Shown in pieces: positions 1 through 8,790 of a stretch of DNA of 64,000 bases. Where the stretch lies: positions 6,510,001-6,574,000 of the forward strand of contig NZ_CP030047.1 of NCBI RefSeq assembly GCF_015291625.1. Direction: 5' to 3'. Numbering within the stretch: position 1 is the stretch's first letter; every line of letters starts with the position of its first letter. Source of the stretch: Bradyrhizobium sp. CCBAU 53421. Its GTDB lineage: Bacteria > Pseudomonadota > Alphaproteobacteria > Rhizobiales > Xanthobacteraceae. The translations under genes were made by a program, and so were the position numbers. The notes under the pieces are model-generated. The model was not told the origin of the DNA and did no database searches. It worked only from the letters and a program-made list of their open reading frames with translations.

Positions 1-1106
1 CGCGCGGCGTTTTCCAGCGCCAGCGTCAGATTGTCGTTCTTGAAGCGCTCGGAGCGGTAGCGAACGCTGAACTGGATGCCGAAGTCGACGCCGAGGCCGA
101 CGAACAGCACCGCGAAGGCGATCGAGAGCAGGTTCAGCGAACCGACCATCATCAGGCCGACCGCCGTGGTGATGGCAAGACCGATGAACAGGTTCACGAA
201 CACGGCGAAGATGATCTTGCCGGAATGCAGCGCCAGCCAGAGGATGATCAGCACGATCACCACGGTGCCGATGCCGTTGGTGATCGCGCCGTCCTGCACG
301 GTGGCGTATTCCTCGTTGGCGATCGGCACCGGTCCGGTCAGGCGAACCCGCGCGTGATATTCGGTCGGGAATTTCAGATCGGCGGCCGCCTGGCGGATCG
401 CGTCGGTTGCGGCCTTGCCCGGCTCCAGCGCCGAATAGTCGATGATCGGCTTGATCTCGATGAAGGCGCGCTTGTCCGAATCGGTCAGCGGCTTGTCGCT
501 CGTGAGCTCACGCCAGGAGAAGGTCGCGTTACCCTTGGCAAGGACGGTCTCGACCGTCTCGGAGATCAGGTTGAAGGGCGGCGCGGCATTGTCGAGCTTG
601 ACCTGTCCGCGCTTGACGCCGGCGAGGCCGGTCTCGAGTGCACCGGTCAATCCGCGAATCGAAGGGTCGCCGGCCATGATCTCGATCAGCGGCGCGGCCG
701 ATTCGAGCTGGCCCGTGACCTTGCCGACCTCCTCGGTCGGCAGGAACAGGAGGCCGTTCTTCTCGAAGAATTCGCCCGAGCCGAGCGCGGTGATCGCCTC
801 GAAGTTCTTCTTGTCGGCCTGCAGCTTCGCGGTCAGCGCCTTGGCGGCCGAGCTGGTCAGCTCGGGCGTCGCGGCCTCGACGACGGCCAGGATCAGCCGC
901 TCGCGATCAAAGGCTTCCTCGAACTGGTTGTCACGCTTGCGCCAATCCAGGTCCGGCGAGATCAGCTTGTTGATGTCGGTGTTGATCGAGAAGTTGCGGG
1001 CCGTATAGAAGCCGGCGCCGATCGACAGCAGCACAGAGAAAATCACAACCGGAAGGGCAAAGCGCGTACAGGTCCTAACAACGGAGACGACAATATTTGT
1101 CAGCAC
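1..1106 (-). CDS. hpnN: Hopanoid transporter HpnN, RND/MMPL family (N-terminal part, runs off window)
   Basis: RND-superfamily lipid exporter; in the HpnN family it moves hopanoids from the inner to the outer membrane. Only the first 368 codons are in the window. The frame opens at a GTG (1106) and is open to base 1. It shows a first membrane helix at about residues 15-35, a large periplasmic domain to about residue 275, then a block of helices that includes the sterol-sensing-like motif VGLGVDFGIQFSVRYR near residue 350. It lies upstream of and divergent from ispH, next to the hopanoid cluster, which supports HpnN over a generic MMPL protein. The upstream ATG near 1130 is followed by a stop in its own frame. 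Family members are about 850-880 residues, so more than half lies outside the window. Confidence 0.9.
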   Translation of the reverse strand, partial: MLTNIVVSVVRTCTRFALPVVIFSVLLSIGAGFYTARNFSINTDINKLISPDLDWRKRDNQFEEAFDRERLILAVVEAATPELTSSAAKALTAKLQADKKNFEAITALGSGEFFEKNGLLFLPTEEVGKVTGQLESAAPLIEIMAGDPSIRGLTGALETGLAGVKRGQVKLDNAAPPFNLISETVETVLAKGNATFSWRELTSDKPLTDSDKRAFIEIKPIIDYSALEPGKAATDAIRQAAADLKFPTEYHARVRLTGPVPIANEEYATVQDGAITNGIGTVVIVLIILWLALHSGKIIFAVFVNLFIGLAITTAVGLMMVGSLNLLSIAFAVLFVGLGVDFGIQFSVRYRSERFKNDNLTLALENAA

Positions 1107-1541
1107 TTCGTTTCTTTCTAATCTCGGGGAAGCATGGCCGAAAACGCTCGCTCTGTAGCGGAGTTCCCGGGACCGATCTAATGTTGTTTTGGTTACCCTC
1201 CTCGACGAGATGGCGAGGAGGTTCCAAACCACTGGAACGGCCACGAGTGGCCGGTATAAACCGCAGGAGTGGGCGATAAAGTGACGAACAAGTGAGGGAG
1301 ACGGACGGTCGCAGGGTCCGAAATCCACACTATATTACCTATACTCCCTCGCCTCGCTGCCCGCTCGCCCACTCGAAGCGCTACCTTTTTGCCACAAATC
1401 CCTGTATTTCCATGCCCTTGAGGGCGCGGATCACGTGCAGGACCTGAGATGGTGCGGACATTGCAACTGAAGTTGCGGCGTCCGACCGGGCGGAGTGCGT
1501 TGCCGAAAAGGCCGCAGGGCATGGAATGAAGCTGGTGCAAT
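1107..1541. other. Intergenic region between hpnN and ispH (divergent promoters expected)
   Basis: About 435 bases without a convincing gene. It must hold the promoters for hpnN (leftwards) and ispH (rightwards), but I cannot place -35/-10 boxes with confidence. Two small hairpins sit side by side, 1221-1238 (GTTCCA/TGGAAC arms) and 1239-1252 (GGCCAC/GTGGCC arms). The stretch 1325-1350 is relatively AT-rich. No codon-usage signal or ribosome binding site suggests a small protein. Confidence 0.5.
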
Positions 1542-2486
1542 TTGCGTAACGGACGACCTTTGGAAGTGTTTCTGGCTCAGCCGCGCGGCTTTTGCGCGGG
1601 CGTTGTGCGCGCGATCGAAATCGTCGAACGCGCGCTGCAGAAGTATGGCCCGCCGGTCTATGTTCGCCACGAGATCGTTCATAACAAATACGTGGTCGAG
1701 AGCCTGAAGAAGAAGGGCGCGATCTTCGTCGAGGACCTGTCGGAAGTGCCGGCCAAGGCGGTGACCGTTTTCAGTGCCCATGGCGTCGCCAGGAGCGTCG
1801 AGGAGGAGGCGGAGGCCCGCGACCTGCCGGTGCTCAATGCCACCTGCCCGCTCGTCACCAAGGTCCACAACCAGGGCAAACGCTATATCTCGAAGGGCCG
1901 CGCCCTGATCCTGATCGGGCATGCCGGCCATCCCGAGGTCGAGGGAACCATGGGGCAGGTTCCGGGGCCGGTCCTGCTGGTCCAGAGCGTTCAGGATGTG
2001 GCGGAATTGCGGCTGCCGACCGACACTCCGGTCGCCTATATCACCCAAACCACCCTGTCTGTGGACGACACAAAGGACATAATCGCGGCACTTCAGGCAA
2101 AATTTACAGATATTCAAGGCCCGGACATCAGGGATATCTGCTATGCGACACAGAACCGCCAATCTGCGGTAAGGGACCTGAGCAAGCTGGTGGACGTCAT
2201 TTTGGTGGTGGGGGCCGCCAATAGTTCCAACTCGAACAGGCTTCGTGAGATCGGCACCGAGGTTGGTGTCGCGAGTTATCTCATTGCCGATGGGAGCGAG
2301 CTCAACCCGGATTGGCTGAAGGATGCGAAGGCCGTCGGCGTCACGGCGGGTGCATCGGCACCCGAAGTTTTGGTCGACGATGTCATCGAGGCCCTGCGGC
2401 GCATCGGACCGGTGTCGGTCTCGGTCGTTCCGGGCCGAGAAGAGAATATCGAATTCCGGCTGCCAGCCGAACTGACTGCGGGCTGA
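1542..2486 (+). CDS. ispH: 4-hydroxy-3-methylbut-2-enyl diphosphate reductase IspH (LytB)
   Basis: Last enzyme of the MEP isoprenoid pathway; it reduces HMBPP to IPP and DMAPP with a [4Fe-4S] cluster. The three cluster cysteines are visible: C18 (PRGFCAGV), C102 (NATCPLVTK) and C200 (DICYATQ). Active-site residues are also present: H47 in EIVHN, H80 in FSAHG, H130 and E134 in [11 protein letters not shown]. The 314-residue length is normal. The chosen start is TTG at 1542; TTG 1560 and GTG 1566 are alternatives, and no in-frame ATG exists upstream. It sits 45 bases ahead of hpnH on the same strand, so isoprenoid precursor supply is coupled to hopanoid side-chain synthesis. Function is secure; the start is not. 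Confidence 0.95.
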   Translation: MRNGRPLEVFLAQPRGFCAGVVRAIEIVERALQKYGPPVYVRHEIVHNKYVVESLKKKGAIFVEDLSEVPAKAVTVFSAHGVARSVEEEAEARDLPVLNATCPLVTKVHNQGKRYISKGRALILIGHAGHPEVEGTMGQVPGPVLLVQSVQDVAELRLPTDTPVAYITQTTLSVDDTKDIIAALQAKFTDIQGPDIRDICYATQNRQSAVRDLSKLVDVILVVGAANSSNSNRLREIGTEVGVASYLIADGSELNPDWLKDAKAVGVTAGASAPEVLVDDVIEALRRIGPVSVSVVPGREENIEFRLPAELTAG

Positions 2487-2531
2487 TCTGAACCCACTTC
2501 CCTTTGATAAGTGCAGAAAGAAAATCGTCTA

Positions 2532-3692
2532 ATGGCTATACCGTTCTTCAAGGAAATGCGTATCGGCGGTTATCTGATCAAGCAGAAGCTGCTTGGCCGC
2601 AAACGCTATCCGCTCGTGCTGATGCTGGAACCGTTGTTCCGTTGCAACCTCGCCTGCGTTGGCTGCGGCAAGATCGATTATCCCGATGCGATCCTCAATC
2701 GTCGCATGACCGCGCAGGAATGCTGGGACGCGGCCGATGAATGCGGCGCGCCGATGGTGGCGATCCCGGGCGGCGAGCCGCTGATCCACAAGGAGATCGG
2801 CGAGATCGTGCGCGGCCTCGTGGCGCGCAAGAAGTTCGTCTCGCTGTGCACCAATGCGCTGCTGCTGGAGAAGAAGCTCGATCTGTTCGAGCCGTCGCCC
2901 TATCTGTTCTTCTCGGTGCATCTCGATGGCCTGAAGGACCATCACGACAAGGCGGTGTCGCAGAAGGGCGTGTTCGATCGCGCCGTCTCCGCGATCAAGG
3001 CGGCCAAGGCGCGCGGCTTCACCGTCAACGTCAACGCGACGATCTTCGACGGCCATCCGGCCGAGGAAATCGCCAAGTTCCTCGACTTCACCACCGAGCT
3101 CGGCGTCGGCGTCTCAATGTCGCCGGGTTACGCCTATGAGCGTGCGCCCGACCAGGAGCACTTCCTCAACCGCACCAAGACCAAGAAGCTGTTCCGCGAC
3201 GTCTTCGCGCTCGGCAAGGGCAAGAAGTGGAATTTCATGCATTCCGGCCTGTTCCTCGACTTCCTCGCCGGCAACCAGGAATACGAGTGCACGCCCTGGG
3301 GCATGCCCGCGCGCAACATCTTCGGCTGGCAGAAGCCCTGCTATCTGCTCGGTGAAGGCTACGCCAAGACCTTCAAGGAGCTGATGGACACCACCGATTG
3401 GGACACCTACGGCACCGGCAAGTACGAGAAGTGCGCCGACTGTATGGCCCATTGCGGCTACGAGCCGACCGCGGCAACCGCTGCGATCAACAATCCGCTG
3501 AAGGCGATGTGGGTCGCGCTGCGCGGCATCAAGACCACGGGTCCGATGGCACCGGAGATCGACATGTCGAAGCAGCGTCCGGCGCAGTACATCTTCGCCG
3601 AGCAGGTCGAGAAGAAGCTCTCGGAGATCCGCCGCGACGAGGCGGCTGCCGCCGCTGCCAAGCAGCAGGCGAAGGCTTCCACCGCCGCGTAA
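2532..3692 (+). CDS. hpnH: Adenosyl-hopene transferase HpnH (radical SAM)
   Basis: Radical SAM enzyme that joins a 5'-deoxyadenosyl group to diploptene to give adenosylhopane, the first step of C35 hopanoid side-chain synthesis. The cluster motif is CNLACVGC with C38, C42 and C45. The N-terminus MAIPFFKEMR and the C-terminal cysteine-rich segment KCADCMAHCGYEP, with CTPWG ahead of it, match the HpnH/SPASM-like architecture. The start is the ATG at 2532; an in-frame upstream start at 2511 adds seven residues that lack the family's N-terminal sequence. 386 residues, normal for the family. The C-terminus ends in an Ala/Lys-rich tail (AAAAAAKQQAKASTAA). Followed directly by a strong terminator shared with the convergent hpnG. 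Confidence 0.95.
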   Translation: MAIPFFKEMRIGGYLIKQKLLGRKRYPLVLMLEPLFRCNLACVGCGKIDYPDAILNRRMTAQECWDAADECGAPMVAIPGGEPLIHKEIGEIVRGLVARKKFVSLCTNALLLEKKLDLFEPSPYLFFSVHLDGLKDHHDKAVSQKGVFDRAVSAIKAAKARGFTVNVNATIFDGHPAEEIAKFLDFTTELGVGVSMSPGYAYERAPDQEHFLNRTKTKKLFRDVFALGKGKKWNFMHSGLFLDFLAGNQEYECTPWGMPARNIFGWQKPCYLLGEGYAKTFKELMDTTDWDTYGTGKYEKCADCMAHCGYEPTAATAAINNPLKAMWVALRGIKTTGPMAPEIDMSKQRPAQYIFAEQVEKKLSEIRRDEAAAAAAKQQAKASTAA

Positions 3693-3713
3693 TCCGCGCC
3701 GCACACCAAAGCA

Positions 3714-3750
3714 AAAGGCCCGATCGCGATGCGATCGGGCCTTTGTTTTT
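3714..3750. terminator. Bidirectional terminator between convergent hpnH and hpnG
   Basis: A 14-bp perfect stem (3714-3727 with 3731-3744, arm AAAGGCCCGATCGC) closed by a 3-base loop. It is followed by GTTTTT on the plus strand and flanked by A residues on the other side, so it can terminate both hpnH and the leftward hpnG transcript. Confidence 0.9.
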
Positions 3751-3822
3751 GAGCTTGGTGTTTTGAACTTCGCGCTTTGAGCCTGGTGCGGCGAGTTCCC
3801 GTCCCGGGCCCGGGAAGGTGGA

Positions 3823-4581
3823 TCAGGCCGCCTTCGCCGTGACCAGAACGTCGTCCACCGGCATCAGCACCTCGCTGCCGAGCAGGAAGCCGCGGCAGCT
3901 GCGCAGCGAGCGCAGCGCGCGGTTGAAGTCGATACCGGTCGACACCAGCGCCCGCAGCGTCCGCGGATTGCGCGCGATGCCGCGCAGCACCTTGCGCAGG
4001 TCGATGTCGCCGTTCGGCTTCACCGCTGACTTCGCCAGCTCGGGCAGCGCCCGGTGCGCGGGATCGCTGATCACGCGCAGCGCGGCGAACGGAACGCCCG
4101 CTTTGGCGGCATAGGCCGCCGCAATGTGGCTCTCCATGTCGACGGCGGCTGCGCCCGTCATCGAGCGCAGCGCGGCCTTGCAGGCCTTCGCCGCGATCAC
4201 CTGTTCGACACCGGCAAGCCCGCCGCGGACGATCCGGCGGCGCTTCAGCGCGGCACTGGCGATCATCTCTTCGTTGAGGGCGGATGCTGCCAGGAAACGC
4301 GTATCGCCGGACATCACCTCGGTCGCGACCACGACGTCGCCCGATTTCAGCGACGGGTCGAGCCCGCCGGCCACGCCGAACGAAATCACGCCGCGGAAGG
4401 TCGTCGGATCCAGCGTCGCCAGCAACTCGCGCAGCTGCTGCGGATCGCTCGAGCTGCAGATCACGATCATGCCGGGACCCGCTGCGATACGGGCCTCCTG
4501 CACCAATCCAGTCACAATCAATACCGGCCGAGGATCAATTCTACTGCCCACGGTCTCGGCGGCCCCCGCCTCAACAATCAC
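3823..4581 (-). CDS. hpnG: Adenosylhopane nucleosidase/phosphorylase HpnG
   Basis: Member of the purine nucleoside phosphorylase/MTA-SAH nucleosidase fold. In hopanoid synthesis HpnG removes adenine from adenosylhopane to give ribosylhopane. The family signatures visible are the glycine-rich FRGVISFGVAGGLDP stretch (about residues 62-76) and AAAVDMESHIAAAYA (about residues 144-158), where the Met-Glu pair binds the ribose. 252 residues, usual length. Its ATG overlaps the stop of shc by four bases (ATGA at 4578-4581), so it is translationally coupled and is the last gene of the hpnC-D-E-shc-hpnG operon. It converges on hpnH. Confidence 0.92.
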   Translation of the reverse strand: MIVEAGAAETVGSRIDPRPVLIVTGLVQEARIAAGPGMIVICSSSDPQQLRELLATLDPTTFRGVISFGVAGGLDPSLKSGDVVVATEVMSGDTRFLAASALNEEMIASAALKRRRIVRGGLAGVEQVIAAKACKAALRSMTGAAAVDMESHIAAAYAAKAGVPFAALRVISDPAHRALPELAKSAVKPNGDIDLRKVLRGIARNPRTLRALVSTGIDFNRALRSLRSCRGFLLGSEVLMPVDDVLVTAKAA

Positions 4582-6539
4582 ATCCCGACCCCTACCACCC
4601 TGCTATTGGTGCTTCTCAAATTCCGATACCGCGCCAGCGCCCAGAGCGGAAAGAACTTCGAGTAGCCATGATATCGCAAGTAAAATACCCGCGGAAACCC
4701 CGTAGCGGTGTATCGCTGCTCGTCCCACAGCCCTTTTTCCGTCTGTGTTGCCTTTAGGTACTCCACCCCCCGCGCAACGGCGGGATTTTCGACCTCTCCG
4801 GCGGCCATCAATCCAAGCAAGGCCCATGCCGTTTGCGAGGAGGTCGATGGCGCAACTTCATAACCCTTGTAATCCAGCCGGTAGCTGACGGCGTCCTCGC
4901 CCCAGCCGCCGTCCTGATTCTGGACCGAGGACAGCCAATCGACCGCCTTCCGAATCATCGGGTCGTTGCGATCGACCCCTGCGACATTTAGCGCTGAGAG
5001 CACCGACCAGGTGCCGTAGACGTAGTTCAGGCCCCAGCGGCCGTACCAGGAGCCCTCGGCGAGCTGGGTGCGGCGCAGATAGGCAATACCGTCGGCCATC
5101 GCCTTGCTGCTCACCGCAGTCTCGCCGAGCTGGCCCAGCATCGAGATGCAGCGCGCCGTGACATCCTCGGTCGGCGGATCAAGCAATGCGCCGTGATCGG
5201 AGAATGGGATGTTGTTGAGGTAATATTCGAGGTTGTTGACATCGAACGCCGCCCAGCCGCCGTCGCGGCTCTGCAGCCCCTCGATCCACTCGCGGCCGCG
5301 CGCGATCGCCTCGTCATACTCCCTGGTTCCGGTGTGCCGGCGCACGCGATCCATCGCCATCACGACCACGGCGGTGTCGTCGAGATCGGGATAGTGGTCG
5401 TTGTTGTACTGGAACGCCCAGCCGCCGGGACGGACGTCCGGCGCCTTGACCGCCCAGTCGCCCTTCAGCTCCAGCACCTGGCGCGGCTTCAGCCAGTCGA
5501 GACCCTGCTTGGCCTTGGCGAGCGTATCGTCGCCGCCCGCTTCCTGCAGCGCATGACAGGTCAGCGCGGTATCCCACACCGGCGAAACGCAGGGCTGGCA
5601 ATAGGCCTCGTGCTCGCCGACCACCAGCAGCTTGTCGATGCCGCGGCGGGTGATGGCGCGCGGCGGGAAATTCTCGTCCTTGCCGAGCGCGTCGTACATC
5701 ATCACGATGTTGGCCATCGGCGGATAGATCGCGCCCATGCCGTCTTCGCCGTTCAGCCGCTCCTCGGTGAAGGCGAGCGCGGCGTCGATCGCGCGCTGGC
5801 GCAGGCGCTTCGGAAACATCGGCTCGATCACGCGCAGCACGGCGTCGAGCGAGCGGAACAGATAGAACCAGCTCGCGCTCTGATGCGGCGCCTTCGGCGC
5901 CATGCGCACCGATTTCGGATCCTCCAGGAACAACTCGTCGATGCCGACGCCCTTCGGATTCTTCGCACGCGGCTTCAGCGCGGCGAGCACCATCAGCGGC
6001 ACCATGGTAGTGCGCGCCCAGTAGGAGATCTTGTTGATGTGGAACGGCGACCACATCGGCAGCAGCATGATCTCGATCGGCAGCACCGGCGTTGCGCGCC
6101 AGGTCACGACGCCATAGAGCGCGAGCAGGAAGCGGGTGAACACGTTGCTGCCGGAAGCCCCGCCGCGCGAACGGATCGCCTCGCGCGCCCGCACCATGTG
6201 CGGCGCGTCGACGGAATCGCCGATCATCTTCAGCGCGAAGTACGACTTCACGCTGGCGCTCATATCGAACGGGCCATCATGCACCAGCGGCCAGCCGCCA
6301 TGCGCACCCTGGACGCGGCGCAGATAGTTGCCGAGCTTGGCCTCGAGCGCGGCATCGATCGGCTCGGCCAGATAGTGACGCAGCAGGATGTATTCGGCGG
6401 GAATGGTGCTGTCGGCCTCGAGCTCGAACACCCAATGCCCGTCGGACTGACGGTAGCCGAGCAGCGCTTCGGTTGCCTTGGAGATGCTCTTCTCCAGCGC
6501 GACCGGATCGACTGCGACGCCGTGATCTCTCGAAAGCAT
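4578..6539 (-). CDS. shc: Squalene-hopene cyclase Shc (HpnF)
   Basis: Cyclises squalene to hopene/hopanol at the membrane face. The catalytic DxDD motif is at D385-D388 (YPDLDDTA). Several QW repeats follow: GGWAFQ, DGGWAAF, EGSWYGRWGLNYVYGTW and DGGWGED, with the C-terminal FPRVFYLRYHGYS block. The start chosen (6539, MLSRDHGVAV) gives 653 residues, normal for the family, and has a GAGG about 12 bases upstream. An in-frame start at 6614 would give 678 residues, but its extension runs towards a dispersed repeat (6631-6690) and its RBS spacing is poorer. Overlaps hpnG by 4 bases; hpnE ends 164 bases upstream of the chosen start. Confidence 0.96.
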   Translation of the reverse strand: MLSRDHGVAVDPVALEKSISKATEALLGYRQSDGHWVFELEADSTIPAEYILLRHYLAEPIDAALEAKLGNYLRRVQGAHGGWPLVHDGPFDMSASVKSYFALKMIGDSVDAPHMVRAREAIRSRGGASGSNVFTRFLLALYGVVTWRATPVLPIEIMLLPMWSPFHINKISYWARTTMVPLMVLAALKPRAKNPKGVGIDELFLEDPKSVRMAPKAPHQSASWFYLFRSLDAVLRVIEPMFPKRLRQRAIDAALAFTEERLNGEDGMGAIYPPMANIVMMYDALGKDENFPPRAITRRGIDKLLVVGEHEAYCQPCVSPVWDTALTCHALQEAGGDDTLAKAKQGLDWLKPRQVLELKGDWAVKAPDVRPGGWAFQYNNDHYPDLDDTAVVVMAMDRVRRHTGTREYDEAIARGREWIEGLQSRDGGWAAFDVNNLEYYLNNIPFSDHGALLDPPTEDVTARCISMLGQLGETAVSSKAMADGIAYLRRTQLAEGSWYGRWGLNYVYGTWSVLSALNVAGVDRNDPMIRKAVDWLSSVQNQDGGWGEDAVSYRLDYKGYEVAPSTSSQTAWALLGLMAAGEVENPAVARGVEYLKATQTEKGLWDEQRYTATGFPRVFYLRYHGYSKFFPLWALARYRNLRSTNSRVVGVGM

Positions 6540-6630
6540 TTCGCTCGATATCCTCTTCGTTGCGGGCCGGCTGATCGAAAGCCATTCCCGCTCCAAAGCA
6601 TGGTCCGATCGCATCGGATCACGCTCTTGT

Positions 6631-6690
6631 CCTTTTGTTTGGTCGCGTTTTCGTCACGCGAACCGGTAACCACTTCGCTCGAAAACGCTC
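6631..6690. repeat. Dispersed 60-nt palindromic repeat, copy A
   Basis: Matches 54018-54077 at 54 of 60 positions in the same orientation. It contains 8-bp inverted arms, GCGTTTTC and GAAAACGC, around an ACGCGAACCGGTA core. Lies in the hpnE-shc spacer, so it separates shc from the tightly packed upstream genes. Confidence 0.85.
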
Positions 6691-6703
6691 CAGTCGGTCG
6701 AAT

Positions 6704-7954
6704 CTAACGCCTGGCCAGAACCAGATCTGCGGCGCGATCACCCGACCGCACCGATCCCTCGATGGTTGCGGGCAACCCGGTAGCAGTCCAGTCGCCGGCA
6801 AGGAACAGGTTTTTTTGCGCCGTTCCGGGGCCCGGACGCAGGGCGTTCTGCTCCGGCGTCGCCTCAAATGTGGCGCGGCGCTCGCGCACGATCTGCCACG
6901 GCGGCAGATCGCCGGAAACGCCGGATGCCTTGCAGATATCCCGCCAGATCGCCTGCGCGAGCTCCTCGCGCGGCATGTCGACCAGGCGGTCGCCGTTGCT
7001 GATCGTCACCGACAGCCGCTGCGGGAACGCGAACAGCCATTCCACGAGGCCACCGACCACGCCGAGAATAGGCGCGGCGTCGCGCGGCGGATCGACGCGG
7101 AAATGCGCGTTCACGATGGCGCGGAACTTGGTCGGGGTTTTCAGGCCGGGCAGCAGGGAGGCCGCGGCGCGCGGCGGCACCGCGAGCACGACGGCATCGT
7201 CGGCCGCCAGCGCGATCCTGTCACCGCCGCCAAAGTCGAGCTCGGTGACGCGATCACCCGACATGCCGAGCGTACGCAATTCGTGACTGAACTGAACGCT
7301 GTGGCCTTGCTCCTCCAGCAGCTTCACGGCCGGCTCGATCAGCACCGAGCTCAGGCCGTCGCGCGCGATCAGCGGACGGCAGGCCTGCCCACCGGCGAGC
7401 AGCGTCTCGCGCACGATGGCGCCGGCAAGCCCTGCCGAGCCCTCCGGCGGATCGACGTTCAATGCGGCGAGCAACAGCGGCTGCACCAGGCGGTCATACA
7501 ACGTGCCCTTGCAGGGAATGGTGTTGCCGACCAGCGCCTCGGTGCCGGCCCAGGCCAGCGGCGCCAGTGCGAGGTAATCGCGCAGGCTGGTGTCGGGGAC
7601 GCGGCGCGCCTCGTCGAACACCCACAGCGGCAGGCGGGAATCGCCGAGGTCGAGCTGCCAGCGCTGGCCGGAAGCCAGATCGACGAACGGAAACTGCGCG
7701 CGCGCAGGTCCCACCAGGCCCGCCTCGGTGCCGATCGAACGCGCATAGCTCAAGGCATGGCGGTTGCCCGACAGCAGAAGGTGGTTGCCGTTGTCGATGG
7801 TGAGATTGGTGGCGGCGTCGAAATAGGAGCGACAGCGGCCGCCGGCCTGCTGTGTCGCCTCGTGGACGGCAACCTTGTAGCCGCCATTGGCGAGCCGCAC
7901 GGCCGCGGAGAGGCCGGAAATGCCGGCACCGATGATGTGAACGGTCTTTTGCAT
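6704..7954 (-). CDS. hpnE: Hydroxysqualene dehydroxylase HpnE (FAD-dependent amine-oxidase family)
   Basis: Third enzyme of the HpnCDE route to squalene; it reductively removes the hydroxyl from hydroxysqualene using FAD. The dinucleotide-binding motif IIGAGISGLSAA is at residues 7-18 (G9, G11, G14), and the C-terminal FAD motif LFLAGDWTATGLPATIEGS is near the end. 416 residues. The ATG at 7954 overlaps the hpnD stop by one base (TGATG). A longer frame reaches back to 8248, but that segment lies on top of hpnD and has no family sequence. Next downstream is the spacer with repeat copy A, then shc. Confidence 0.93.
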   Translation of the reverse strand: MQKTVHIIGAGISGLSAAVRLANGGYKVAVHEATQQAGGRCRSYFDAATNLTIDNGNHLLLSGNRHALSYARSIGTEAGLVGPARAQFPFVDLASGQRWQLDLGDSRLPLWVFDEARRVPDTSLRDYLALAPLAWAGTEALVGNTIPCKGTLYDRLVQPLLLAALNVDPPEGSAGLAGAIVRETLLAGGQACRPLIARDGLSSVLIEPAVKLLEEQGHSVQFSHELRTLGMSGDRVTELDFGGGDRIALAADDAVVLAVPPRAAASLLPGLKTPTKFRAIVNAHFRVDPPRDAAPILGVVGGLVEWLFAFPQRLSVTISNGDRLVDMPREELAQAIWRDICKASGVSGDLPPWQIVRERRATFEATPEQNALRPGPGTAQKNLFLAGDWTATGLPATIEGSVRSGDRAADLVLARR

Positions 7955-8790
7955 CAGATGATCGCGTAACGAAGAAGAATGCCGATCTTGGCGGCCTTTG
8001 ACACACGCACCGGCGCACGCGGGGCGGAGAAGCCGCGCGCGATCAGCAGATCGAGGATCGCGCGGTAGTATTTCGACATGATCCGCGGCGCGCGCACGGC
8101 GCGTCGCGAATTGCGCTTCATGATCTCGTCGGACTTCTGGAAATGCATCTTGGCGCGCTCGGCGAGCGGCGTGCACACCTTCGGCAGCGCGCGGTCGGCG
8201 GTGACGCGGGCCGGGTCGTTGTTGGTGATGCCGGCGTGCCAGAGCCATTCGCGCGGCAGATAGAGCCGGCCGAGACCGGCATCCTCGTCGATGTCGCGCA
8301 GGATGTTGGTGAGCTGCAGCGCGCGGCCGAGATGGTAGGCGAGCTGGATGCCGTCCTCCTCAGGCAGGCCGAACACGCGCACCGACAGCCGGCCGACCGC
8401 GCTCGCGACGCGATCGCAATACAGGTCGAGCGTCGCAAGATCCGGCGCGCGGATATCCTGCGGCACGTCCATCTCCATGCCGTCGACGATCGCGACGAAA
8501 TCCTCGCGCTTGAGGCCAAACGCCTTCACCGACGCGACATAGTCCCTCAGCCGCTCCGGCGGATGCCCCGCATAGAGCGCGTCGATATCGTCACGCCACT
8601 GCTGTAACGCGGCCAGGCGCTCCGGCCGCGGACCATCGGAATCAGCGATGTCATCGACCTGCCGGCAGAAACTGTAGATCTGGAACATCGCCTCGCGCTG
8701 CGCGTGCGGCAGGATGCGCATCGCGGCATAGAACGAGCTGCCCGACGCGGTGCTTCCGTAATTTGCGTTGGCCGCCGCCTCAGCACTCAT
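7954..8790 (-). CDS. hpnD: Presqualene diphosphate synthase HpnD
   Basis: Trans-isoprenyl diphosphate synthase of the squalene/phytoene synthase family; condenses two farnesyl diphosphates to presqualene diphosphate. Both Asp-rich Mg-binding motifs are visible: DDIAD at residues 46-50 and RDIDED at 165-170 in LQLTNILRDIDED. GRLYLP follows the second motif as usual. 278 residues. The start codon overlaps the hpnC stop by four bases (8787-8790), and its own stop shares one base with the hpnE start, so hpnC-D-E are tightly coupled. Confidence 0.94.
   Translation of the reverse strand: MSAEAAANANYGSTASGSSFYAAMRILPHAQREAMFQIYSFCRQVDDIADSDGPRPERLAALQQWRDDIDALYAGHPPERLRDYVASVKAFGLKREDFVAIVDGMEMDVPQDIRAPDLATLDLYCDRVASAVGRLSVRVFGLPEEDGIQLAYHLGRALQLTNILRDIDEDAGLGRLYLPREWLWHAGITNNDPARVTADRALPKVCTPLAERAKMHFQKSDEIMKRNSRRAVRAPRIMSKYYRAILDLLIARGFSAPRAPVRVSKAAKIGILLRYAII

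Noticed and set aside
7955..8248. N-terminal extension of HpnE to 8248
   Set aside because: It is out of phase on top of hpnD; the FAD motif begins seven residues after the ATG at 7954.
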